A stretch of 64,000 nt of DNA from Shewanella sp. AS1 (lineage in GTDB: Bacteria > Pseudomonadota > Gammaproteobacteria > Enterobacterales > Shewanellaceae): assembly GCF_021412565.1 (NCBI RefSeq), contig NZ_JAKCLJ010000002.1, forward strand, positions 248,001 through 312,000, given 5' to 3'. The translations under genes and the position numbers were made by a program. A model generated the notes under the pieces. It ran no database searches and was not told where the DNA came from. It worked only from the letters and a program-made list of their open reading frames with translations. Positions 10,253 to 18,480 of this stretch are shown here, piece by piece. Position 1 is the first letter of the stretch, and each line of letters opens with the position of its first letter.

Positions 10253-10368
10253 ACTCCCCAATAAGAACTTCACCAGCGATTTAAGCTATAGATTGTCCAA
10301 CAATTAAATAAATTCACGTAAATTCAAACTATTACACATCATTCATTCTATAACCTCATTTGATTTGT

Positions 10369-10392
10369 ATACAAAAATACACATTTAATACA
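10369..10392 (+). promoter_or_regulatory. ATAC-box D, distal site upstream of the large subtilase
   Basis: ATACAAAAAT at 10369, then ACACATTTAA at 10379 and ATACAG at 10388: one consensus unit and two diverged units with 10- and 9-bp spacing. Together with box E this gives the large protease gene two operator-like clusters about 70 bp apart. Confidence 0.45.
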
Positions 10393-10440
10393 GTTTTGTG
10401 ACATTTTTGATAAACAAATGTTGATCAAAACCAAGCTAAG

Positions 10441-10475
10441 GTATATAAATGTATACATACCGCATACATTTGTAT
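10441..10475 (+). promoter_or_regulatory. ATAC-box E, proximal cluster with inverted arms upstream of the large subtilase
   Basis: GTATATAAATGTATAC gives two GTAT (minus-strand ATAC) units 10 bp apart at 10441 and 10451. It is followed by ATACATTTGTAT at 10464-10475, whose ATACA/TGTAT arms are inverted repeats. The cluster ends about 85 bp before the ATG at 10561. A frame open from an ATG at 10474 overlaps this element and is unlikely to be the real start. Confidence 0.5.
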
Positions 10476-10560
10476 GTGCTATAGCCCGATTGAAGACCTC
10501 ATAAAGTTACTGAGTGCGACAACACTAAGTACTTACAAATTTAATACAATAGGAGATCAG

Positions 10561-13500
10561 ATGATGAAAACGCCCAAGAAATCATCTTCCAAACTAATCA
10601 ATACCCTAGTAGGTACCACTCTATTAGCAGGTATCAGCCCAGTAGCTTTAGCTGTAGCGCAAGCTCCGCTAAAAGCAGCGCCTCAGTACGATCAACAATC
10701 AGTTATCGTAAAATTCAAACAAAAAGTAGATAAAAAAGATCGTAAAGAGCTTACTCGCAACCTAGGTGTATCTTTCAAAGATAAAAACAACGATGGTGTT
10801 GATGACCGCGTACGTAACATTGCTAACGGTCGTCTTGCGGTACTAAACCTAGGTCAAGGCCGTAAAGTAGAAGCGGTATTGGCTGGCCTTAAAAACCACC
10901 CACTTGTAGAGTACGCAGAGCCTAACTTCATCGTTAAGCACCAAGCAATTCCAAATGATCCTGGCTATGTAAACCTTTACGGCATGCAAAAAATCTCTGC
11001 CGAAGCGGCATGGGATTACACTATCGGTGATGCATCTGTACTTGTTGGTGTTATTGATACAGGTTTCGACTTCCAACATCCTGACCTTGTAAATAACATC
11101 TGGCGCAACCCGAACGAAATCCCTGGAAACGGTATCGATGACGACGGTAACGGTTATATCGATGACATCCACGGTATCTCTGCCATCCTAGACAATGGTA
11201 ACCCTCAAGATACAGACCTACACGGTACTCACGTAGCAGGTACTATCGGTGCTGAAGGTAACAATAACTTAGGTGTTGCTGGTGTAAGCTGGCGTACCAA
11301 AATGGTAGGTTGTAGCTTCCTTGGTTCACAAGGCGGTACCCTAGCCGATGGCGTTCAGTGTATCGACTATATGATCGGTCTAAAAAATGCTGGTAACAAC
11401 ATCCGCGTTCTTAACAACAGCTGGGGTGGCGGTGGTTTCGCTCAATCTCTTAAAGATGCAATCACAGCAGCAAACAATGCCGACATCCTCTTCGTAGCGG
11501 CAGCAGGTAACGATGCTTCAGATATCGATGCCGGTGGTTTCTACCCTGCAGGTTACGATGTACCAAACGTATTGGCGGTTGCCTCTACTGACAGTCAAGA
11601 CAACCTTTCTGGTTTCTCAAACTTCGGTGACGAGCTGGTACACATCGCAGCTCCTGGTTCATTCATTGTATCTACCGTACCTGGTGGCGAGTATGACACC
11701 CTAAGCGGTACTTCAATGGCCACACCTCACGTAGCCGGTGCTGCAGCGCTTCTATTATCTGGTAACCCTAACCTGACAACTGCGCAGCTTAAAGACATCC
11801 TAATGAACACGGGTGATACCGTAGAAGCGTTACAAGGTAAAACCATCAACGGCAAGCGCATGAACGTGTTTAATGCCCTTGCAGATTCAGGCGGTACAGG
11901 TCCTTCATTCTTTATGAGTGCAACGCCTGTAGCTGCAACGGTTAACCAAGGCGAAGGCCAAGAGTACGTTATCGACCTAACTGCAGCCGGTGGTTTCGAT
12001 GGCGATGCAGAGCTTAGCCTATCAACTGTTCCAGCTCTAGATGCAGAAGTAGTATTTAGTCAAAACCCAGTTGTTGCCGATACGTCTACAACTATGACTA
12101 TCAACACCACCACTGCGACCAACCCTGGTACTTACCAGATGACGGTAACTGCGGTAGACGGTGACATCACTAAGACATTACCTCTAACACTACGTGTATG
12201 GCCTGAAGGCAGCATCACAACCAGCTTCAGCAACAACGAAGCAGTGTTGATTGAAGACGATACGCCTGAGTCACCAGCTGAGAGCGTAATCAATGTACCT
12301 CATGAGATGATCATCACTCAGGTTGAAGGTTATGTTGATATCACGCACGACGCTATCCAAGACCTGGTTATCAAACTAGTTGCACCTAACGGTAAAGAGT
12401 CTGTACTTCGTCGCTTCGAAGGCCAAGGCACTAACCGTCTTGAGATGAACTTTGTAAACTACGACCACGAGCTTGATAACGCTCTAGGTAACTGGACGCT
12501 ACGAGTAGAAGACCACGAAAACAACAATGCCGGTATCCTAAACAACTGGACACTGAAGCTAAGCGGCGCGCCACTAGGTGCTACTGACTTCGCTCCTAAC
12601 GTTGCTATTGCTGCACCTTTCAACAACAGTGCCTTCCTAGCGGGCGAAGCAGTAAGCTTCACAGCCAGCGCTGGCGACACTGAAGACGGTGACCTGACTG
12701 CAAGCGTAGTTTGGACATCAAACGTTGATGGTGTAATCGGTAACGGTGCAACCTTCACTAAATCTGACCTATCTGTAGGCGATCACCTAGTAACGGCTGC
12801 TGTTACCGACTCTGCTGGTCAAACAACGAACCAAACTGTTGAGTTCTCTGTAGCGAACGCTAACACTACGGTAAGTGGTTCTAACAACACAGCCATTGCA
12901 CTTCCTGAGTTTGGCGGCCGTGTGTTCACAGAAATCGACCTACCTACCGGTGTTGCTATCGATGCAATGGAAGTAAGTGTTGATATTTCAGCTAACTATG
13001 CTCAACACCTGAACGTATGGTTACAGTCTCCATCTGGTACTTTGGTTAAGCTAGTAACTTGGCGTGATTTCTGGAATAAAGACCTAGTTCATACCTTTAC
13101 TCCAGTAGAATACGCAGGTGAGTCAAGCAAGGGTAAATGGCGCCTATACGCTGAAGATACGTCAAGCTATGAAATGCTTGGTGTGTTAAACAGCTGGAGC
13201 ATCTCAGTATCTAATGGTGACGCCGTTGTTGAACCACCGGCTGAGAACACTAAGCCTGTAGTGACTATTACTGCGCCTACTGGTGGTACTTCATTCACAG
13301 TTGGTGACAGCGTAACCTTCAAAGCAACGGCTATCGACGCCGAAGAAGGTAACATCAGTGACCGTCTTGATTGGTACTCAAACTTCAACGGTAAAATTGG
13401 TTCTGGCGGTCTATTCAGCACTAGCTCACTAAGCGTTGGCGACCACATAGTTACAGCGGTAGCCTGGGACTCTGATGACGCATTCGACTCTAAGCAAGTA

Positions 13501-14040
13501 ACGCTAAAAGTTGTAGATGCACCAGCTAACGTGGCGCCAGTAGCTGACTTCAGCTTCGCAGCTACTGACCTTAGCGTACAGTTCTCTGACCTATCTGGTG
13601 ATACCGACGGTGCGGTAAGCACATGGTCTTGGGACTTCGGTGACGGCGCGAGCTCAACGCTAGCTAACCCTTCACACAGCTACGCAGCTGCGGGTACTTA
13701 CACTGTAACCCTAACTGTAAGCGATGATGACGGTGCCGAGCACTCAATCACTAAAGAAGTGACTGTAACTGAGCCATCTATCGTACTAGAAGGCAGCGCA
13801 GAAACCTCAGGTGACCGTGTAGTAGCCAGCTTGTCTTGGACTTCGAAGAATAAAGTAAACTTCGATGTATACCGCGACGGTGCCCTAGTAAGCTCTGGTG
13901 TAAGAAAAACAAGCTACACAGACCGCTTTAGCTCAACCGCGACTAGCTTCACTTACCAAGTTTGTGAAACTGGCACAAGCACCTGTTCTTCAGAGGAAAC
14001 CATTGTGGCTACTCATAAGAGCAAAGGTAAGAAAAACTAA
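10561..14040 (+). CDS. Large secreted subtilisin-like protease (S8) with two P-domains and a PKD domain
   Basis: Extracellular multidomain protease, 1159 residues from the ATG after AGGAG (10551-10555). Layout: signal peptide (about 1-33), I9 propeptide (about 45-125), S8 domain with Asp166 (GVIDTGFD), His221 (HGTHVAG) and Ser385 (GTSMATPHVAG). Then an Ig-like segment (about 450-545), a proprotein-convertase P-domain (about 546-672), an Ig-like region, a second P-domain (about 768-890), another Ig-like region, a PKD domain (about 993-1070, WDFGDG), and a C-terminal FnIII-like module ending in a basic tail. Codon choice is strikingly uniform (GGT, GTA, CTA, AAC, GAC), typical of highly expressed Shewanella genes and unlike the neighbours. 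In-frame ATG codons at 10474 and 10564 are alternatives. Confidence 0.94.
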   Translation: MMKTPKKSSSKLINTLVGTTLLAGISPVALAVAQAPLKAAPQYDQQSVIVKFKQKVDKKDRKELTRNLGVSFKDKNNDGVDDRVRNIANGRLAVLNLGQGRKVEAVLAGLKNHPLVEYAEPNFIVKHQAIPNDPGYVNLYGMQKISAEAAWDYTIGDASVLVGVIDTGFDFQHPDLVNNIWRNPNEIPGNGIDDDGNGYIDDIHGISAILDNGNPQDTDLHGTHVAGTIGAEGNNNLGVAGVSWRTKMVGCSFLGSQGGTLADGVQCIDYMIGLKNAGNNIRVLNNSWGGGGFAQSLKDAITAANNADILFVAAAGNDASDIDAGGFYPAGYDVPNVLAVASTDSQDNLSGFSNFGDELVHIAAPGSFIVSTVPGGEYDTLSGTSMATPHVAGAAALLLSGNPNLTTAQLKDILMNTGDTVEALQGKTINGKRMNVFNALADSGGTGPSFFMSATPVAATVNQGEGQEYVIDLTAAGGFDGDAELSLSTVPALDAEVVFSQNPVVADTSTTMTINTTTATNPGTYQMTVTAVDGDITKTLPLTLRVWPEGSITTSFSNNEAVLIEDDTPESPAESVINVPHEMIITQVEGYVDITHDAIQDLVIKLVAPNGKESVLRRFEGQGTNRLEMNFVNYDHELDNALGNWTLRVEDHENNNAGILNNWTLKLSGAPLGATDFAPNVAIAAPFNNSAFLAGEAVSFTASAGDTEDGDLTASVVWTSNVDGVIGNGATFTKSDLSVGDHLVTAAVTDSAGQTTNQTVEFSVANANTTVSGSNNTAIALPEFGGRVFTEIDLPTGVAIDAMEVSVDISANYAQHLNVWLQSPSGTLVKLVTWRDFWNKDLVHTFTPVEYAGESSKGKWRLYAEDTSSYEMLGVLNSWSISVSNGDAVVEPPAENTKPVVTITAPTGGTSFTVGDSVTFKATAIDAEEGNISDRLDWYSNFNGKIGSGGLFSTSSLSVGDHIVTAVAWDSDDAFDSKQVTLKVVDAPANVAPVADFSFAATDLSVQFSDLSGDTDGAVSTWSWDFGDGASSTLANPSHSYAAAGTYTVTLTVSDDDGAEHSITKEVTVTEPSIVLEGSAETSGDRVVASLSWTSKNKVNFDVYRDGALVSSGVRKTSYTDRFSSTATSFTYQVCETGTSTCSSEETIVATHKSKGKKN

Positions 14041-14050
14041 AACCAACATG

Positions 14051-14078
14051 GAGGGTCCTGTAAAGGACCCTCTTTTTC
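14051..14078 (+). terminator. Strong terminator of the large subtilase gene
   Basis: GAGGGTCCT (14051-14059) and AGGACCCTC (14064-14072) form a perfect 9-bp stem with loop GTAA, followed by TTTTTC, 10 nt after the stop codon. Confidence 0.9.
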
Positions 14079-14139
14079 TATTTTATCAACATGGGTTTCC
14101 GCTTTAACCCATACAGCGAATAACTGAGGCATAAAAGAA

Positions 14140-15129
14140 GTGAAAATATCCACCCTTTCACTGTTTATTCTCTTCACACTCTCCCCCGAGTGCATGGGGG
14201 CTAGCAAGTTTCACATCGATCAGATGAGATTTAACGATCCACTTTTCGATATACTTGAACCCGACATTATCACCATTGAACATGTTTATTCTCGATACAA
14301 TACCGTCTTTCCCTTGGATGAGATCAAACACGGCCTGATTGACGCTAATAGCGACAACAAGAATGACAAAAAGGGTAATTCATCAGTCAACCCAACGGCA
14401 GACCTTGAATACACATCTGTAACAAACCCAAAAAAGATGGAAAAGGTATTAACCTCTGGTTTCACACTCTCAGTTGCCGAAGATAACCTGAGTAAGTCCG
14501 TCGGCGAAACCGCTACCTATCACTTCTCGATACAGGGTAACAATCATTGGCAGGGCAGCATCTGCTTAAGCCTCGCATCCTCCCTGCCCGGAGCCAAACT
14601 GTCTAAACAAAGGATCCGCCCTGGTGAAACTTTTAGCCTTTCAGTACCATCGAGTATTAATTCTCGCTGGGGAGACTATATGTTTACCATTACTGCAGCG
14701 GCCGATAACGACCATTGGGTTAAACAGCAAAGGGTTAATCTTCGACTATTGCCTAGCGACATGCGTCAAATTGAACAAAGTAATCTCACCGAGCTCTCCA
14801 TTACCGACAATACTCCTGAAGGCATAATGAGTGGCATCATGATAGAAGATGCCATTACCGCTTTTGACGTACGCATATTAGTCAAAATATCACACCCATT
14901 ACAAAGAGAGCTCTCCATGACCCTAACCTCCCCCATGGGCACCATCTACAAGCTTGAAAATCAAAGTAATGTCACCAAAGACAATCGAGTGCAAGAATAT
15001 CAAACCGATCATTTCAATAATGAACCGATCAATGGAAACTGGGTACTTAAGGTCTCTGATCTCGCTGCTGGCGACAGGGGATCGCTACTCGGTTGGCAGC
15101 TATTCATCTCTGGCTATATAGCAATGTAA
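14140..15129 (+). CDS. Secreted P-domain protein without a protease domain
   Basis: 329 residues with a signal peptide (about 1-21). Residues about 110-205 resemble the Ig-like segment that follows the catalytic domain of the upstream protease. Residues about 215-327 form a P-domain (MTLTSPMGTIYKLEN, GNWVLKVSDLAAGDRGSLLGWQLFISG). The two domains occur in the same order as in the protease, but no S8 Asp/His/Ser motifs are present. The GTG start has GAGG 10 nt upstream. It looks like a paralogue of the protease tail that lost, or never had, the catalytic part. Possible roles are substrate binding or protease regulation; this is not shown by the sequence. Confidence 0.8.
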   Translation: MKISTLSLFILFTLSPECMGASKFHIDQMRFNDPLFDILEPDIITIEHVYSRYNTVFPLDEIKHGLIDANSDNKNDKKGNSSVNPTADLEYTSVTNPKKMEKVLTSGFTLSVAEDNLSKSVGETATYHFSIQGNNHWQGSICLSLASSLPGAKLSKQRIRPGETFSLSVPSSINSRWGDYMFTITAAADNDHWVKQQRVNLRLLPSDMRQIEQSNLTELSITDNTPEGIMSGIMIEDAITAFDVRILVKISHPLQRELSMTLTSPMGTIYKLENQSNVTKDNRVQEYQTDHFNNEPINGNWVLKVSDLAAGDRGSLLGWQLFISGYIAM

Positions 15130-15270
15130 TCGAAAACGACTCCTGCACCTGACTCTAAACAGTAATAAGCGAAAAAAACCATACTCCCAATGGCAAGTCT
15201 CTTCGCCTAATCATCGTACCATTGATTATTGTCATAACCCTCTTTTCATTAAAACTTAAATACAAAAACA

Positions 15271-15308
15271 AAAAGTGCGCCTTGCTAAATTCAGCAGGCG
15301 CACTTTTT
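15271..15308. terminator. Bidirectional terminator between convergent genes
   Basis: AAAGTGCGCC-TTGCT and AGCA-GGCGCACTTT pair with one bulged base. An A-rich flank on the left and TTTTTTA on the right allow it to serve both the P-domain gene (+) and the lipoprotein gene (-). Confidence 0.85.
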
Positions 15309-15351
15309 TATCGGCTATTGTCGAATTTGACTTTTATAAACGAGCGTGAGT

Positions 15352-16716
15352 CTATTGACGAGTAAAGGTTAGTACTTCTGGTTCAGTTGCACCATCTTCA
15401 TACACACTAAAAATTAACTTGTTACCATCAACTTCAGCATATAGTTTATCTTCTTCAGAACCAGCAACAAAATCCGTCAGCCCAGTATCGCCATTTTTAT
15501 CAGCAAACTGCGTAGCAGTTAAACGACCCGTTTCAGCATCAAGTTCATAATGTCCCCACTCCATCCCTGAGACCTCATCACCATCATCGAAGTCCACTTC
15601 ACCGTGGATATAGGTGCCATCATTAAAGAAGATAAGGGTTAGGAAGTTATTTTCGTCTTCACCGCCATTGAAATCCTGAATTGTCCAAGCGCCAACGATG
15701 CCATCACTTGGAAAGCGGGTGAAACTTACAGTGCCATCCTCTTCACCATTAACATCACCGTCACCATCGGCATCAACGTAAAGCATTAACTCGCCATCAA
15801 CCACTTCACCAAACAGTTGCGGCACAGGTGAATCTTCTGACATAAAATCGGTAAAGCCGCGATCATCGTTTCCATCAAATTTAGAAACAGGCATAATACG
15901 GCCGGTTTCACTATCACGAGTATAAGTACCATACTCCATACCGGCATACTCTTCATCACCGGGCTGCGCTTCAACATCACCTTCAAACTGGCCATAAGTA
16001 CCATCTTTGTAGAAGATGATAGTGAGCATATCATTTACATGCTCGCCCGTATCTACTTCTTTCTGCGTCCAAGCGCCTACCACACCCACTTGAATTCCGT
16101 TATCTGAAATAGAACCAGCTAAATGTTCAAGGGCATCACCTTTTGAAATCAGTTCAGTAACAGGTGTATCTTGACCACCATTTTCAATCACAGTTTTTAC
16201 TGCATCTGAAGCGGCAAATTCATCAGGGGGAACATCAAAATCGACTGGCTCAGCGGCACTTGCCGCAGTTTCAGTGATAGTGATGCCATTTTCTGGGTCG
16301 CCGTCTTGGTCGAGGGTTTGCAGCAATCTGACCATATTAACCACTTTCTGATCGGTAACATCATCAGTACCCGCAATATCGAGTGGTGTCACTACACCCG
16401 TTGCGGCAGTCGCAGGGAAAACAAGATCGCCGATAAAGAAGGTAACACTATCGCCTTCGACATATTCATATTCACCGTTTTCGTTAGTCACTCCCTCTTC
16501 ACGCACTTCGCCTTCAGGCGTTTCAGTACGGTAACCAATACCCGCAACAGCACTGTCAATAAATACGCCCGTTTCAACAGAGACTTCAGCTGGAGGAGTA
16601 ACGACGACAGGAGTCTGGACGTCATCCTCATCCTTATCATCACTTCCACCACATCCCACCAAAGATGCAGAAACCAGCAGCGCAATCAGTTTTTTATTCA
16701 TTACCTTATTGTACAT
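15352..16716 (-). CDS. Acidic secreted lipoprotein with an internal duplication
   Basis: Unknown function. The lipobox is SLVGC just after the N-terminal hydrophobic stretch, followed by GGSDDKDEDD, so a lipid-anchored protein is expected. Residues about 45-200 are a carboxypeptidase-like/Ig-like surface-protein segment. The C-terminal half holds two copies (about 210-335 and 340-454) of one module. Each copy has GAWT, LTIIF/LTLIF with DGTY, then a GMEYG/GMEWG line, ETGR, and FTDF/LTDF. The protein is very rich in Asp and Glu, which suggests calcium binding or salt adaptation. The ATG at 16716 is 7 nt after AGGA; a GTG at 16722 overlaps that site. Confidence 0.85.
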   Translation of the reverse strand: MYNKVMNKKLIALLVSASLVGCGGSDDKDEDDVQTPVVVTPPAEVSVETGVFIDSAVAGIGYRTETPEGEVREEGVTNENGEYEYVEGDSVTFFIGDLVFPATAATGVVTPLDIAGTDDVTDQKVVNMVRLLQTLDQDGDPENGITITETAASAAEPVDFDVPPDEFAASDAVKTVIENGGQDTPVTELISKGDALEHLAGSISDNGIQVGVVGAWTQKEVDTGEHVNDMLTIIFYKDGTYGQFEGDVEAQPGDEEYAGMEYGTYTRDSETGRIMPVSKFDGNDDRGFTDFMSEDSPVPQLFGEVVDGELMLYVDADGDGDVNGEEDGTVSFTRFPSDGIVGAWTIQDFNGGEDENNFLTLIFFNDGTYIHGEVDFDDGDEVSGMEWGHYELDAETGRLTATQFADKNGDTGLTDFVAGSEEDKLYAEVDGNKLIFSVYEDGATEPEVLTFTRQ

Positions 16717-17004
16717 AGTCACTTCCTTTTATTTCGGCCTAAAACAGGCCTGTTAAAAATTTGTTAACGTCCATTTCACAAAACCAAGGTAAAATAGTAA
16801 CAGCTAAATTGCAAGTTGCTAAATTCCACTAGATTGTTCATTTTATACAATAGAGAAATACATAAGATTAAAAAGTTATATACCCATCAACATTTTGTTA
16901 TAAAAAACAGACAATTTTCACACCGGAAAAAGCTGTTGTCGACTGTGAGTTCTGTTACAATTTCGCCGTTATCCTACCCTCTAACAGAAACATAAAAATA
17001 CCCT

Positions 17005-18111
17005 ATGAATCAATCAAACAAAGTTTTAGCCGTTAACGATGATCTGCCAATCCGCACGGACAAACCCGTTCACTCAGGCAAAGTCCGCAGTGTTTACTGG
17101 TTAACTGCCGAAGACAGTGCGCGCCTGATCAAACAAAAAGGTTATGATGTTCCCGCTGATACCCCTCTGGCCATCATGGTGATCAGCGATCGCATCTCTG
17201 CATTCGACTGCATCTGGCAAGGTGAGAATGGTCTCAATGGTGTGCCAGGTAAAGGCGCAGCACTGAATGCGATTTCCAACCATTGGTTCAAACTATTTAA
17301 AGAGAAAGGCTTAGCCGATAGCCATATTCTTGATGTACCGCATCCCTTTGTGTGGATAGTACAAAAAGCACAACCCGTCATGGTTGAAGCGATTGCAAGA
17401 CAATACATCACAGGCTCTATGTGGCGTGCCTACAGCAAAGGTGAGCGTGATTTCTGTGGTATCACACTGCCAGAAGGTCTTGAGAAAGATCAGAAGCTCG
17501 ATGAAGTGTTAATCACCCCATCGACCAAGGGCGTGCTCACTGGCCTTGAAGGTGTTCCAGAAGCGGATGACGTCAACGTCTCGCGCGCGGATATTGAACG
17601 TCACCTAGCAGGCTTCAACTTCCATAGTCACAGTGATATCGATCTCTATGAGAAGCTGCTCAAAGAAGGTTTTGCCGTGATCAGCGAGGCCTTAGAAGCA
17701 CAAGATCAAATTTTCGTCGATACCAAGTTTGAATTTGGCTATGTCAAGGATGCCAATGGCCAGGAAAAACTCATCTATATGGATGAAGTTGGTACGCCAG
17801 ATTCCTCGCGTATTTGGGATGGTGAAGCGCGTCGCAATGGATCGATCATCGAAAAATCGAAGGAAGGTTTCAGACAGTGGCTGCTTAACCACTTCCCCGA
17901 TCCCGATATTCTGCTCAACAAAGAGCGTATGCCAGAGCGCTTTGCACTGGCCCGTGACAACAAGCTACCGACCGAAGTGATGATGGATATCTCTAATACC
18001 TATGTGGGTATTGCTGAAACCATCATAGGCGAGAAGCTGAACCTGAGTGAAAATCCACGTCAGGAGTTGATCGACATACTGCGTGATGAGTATCAGTTGA
18101 TCGTCGACTAA
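17005..18111 (+). CDS. purC: SAICAR synthetase PurC
   Basis: Phosphoribosylaminoimidazole-succinocarboxamide synthase of purine synthesis. Motifs: GKVRSVYWL near the N-terminus, [38 protein letters not shown], and DTKFEFGY with the catalytic aspartates of [12 protein letters not shown]. At 368 residues it is the long form, common in Shewanella and Vibrio relatives, rather than the 237-residue enterobacterial form. It stands alone with its own promoter region and terminator. Confidence 0.96.
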   Translation: MNQSNKVLAVNDDLPIRTDKPVHSGKVRSVYWLTAEDSARLIKQKGYDVPADTPLAIMVISDRISAFDCIWQGENGLNGVPGKGAALNAISNHWFKLFKEKGLADSHILDVPHPFVWIVQKAQPVMVEAIARQYITGSMWRAYSKGERDFCGITLPEGLEKDQKLDEVLITPSTKGVLTGLEGVPEADDVNVSRADIERHLAGFNFHSHSDIDLYEKLLKEGFAVISEALEAQDQIFVDTKFEFGYVKDANGQEKLIYMDEVGTPDSSRIWDGEARRNGSIIEKSKEGFRQWLLNHFPDPDILLNKERMPERFALARDNKLPTEVMMDISNTYVGIAETIIGEKLNLSENPRQELIDILRDEYQLIVD

Positions 18112-18154
18112 ATTAAGCCTCCAAACTAATACGTCACTCCATGTGTAATACCAG

Positions 18155-18189
18155 GCCGCAGTAGATAACTCACCTACTGCGGCTTTTTT
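18155..18189 (+). terminator. Terminator of purC
   Basis: GCCGCAGTAG (18155-18164) and CTACTGCGGC (18174-18183) form a perfect 10-bp stem followed by TTTTTT. Confidence 0.92.
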
Positions 18190-18480
18190 GTCTGTCATTA
18201 ACGCTAGCAGAACCCCTCATTTGGGCCCTTCCATTTAGGCTCCGAACCTGACGCAGCCTCTAGTCCTTTTCACTCACATAATTTATTGACGCGCGAATTC
18301 AACTCCGAAGTGCACCAAACACAGTTTTTGTGGCTAGATGAATTTTTCTTAATTAAAACTTAAAAATAGCATTTGATGTGAGTCACATTCACTTGATATG
18401 GTTAGACGTCAATCACAGCTTGATGCGGATCTACACAAGAGCAAATCAAAATCGGTTCGCACAGCAATTAGGGAGAACCC
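18190..18480. other. Intergenic region upstream of dcp
   Basis: No gene seen. It holds TGTGAGTCACATTCAC near 18377, which resembles CRP half-sites but with wrong spacing, and the promoter of the downstream peptidase, with GGGAGAA just before its ATG. Confidence 0.4.

Noticed and set aside
16845..16883. ATAC units upstream of the acidic lipoprotein
   Set aside because: Three ATAC occurrences, but spaced 13 and 22 bp, not phased at 10 bp; likely AT-rich background.
18377..18392. CRP-like TGTGA/TCAC half-sites upstream of dcp
   Set aside because: Spacing between half-sites is 7 (or 1) instead of 6, so it is not a convincing CRP site.
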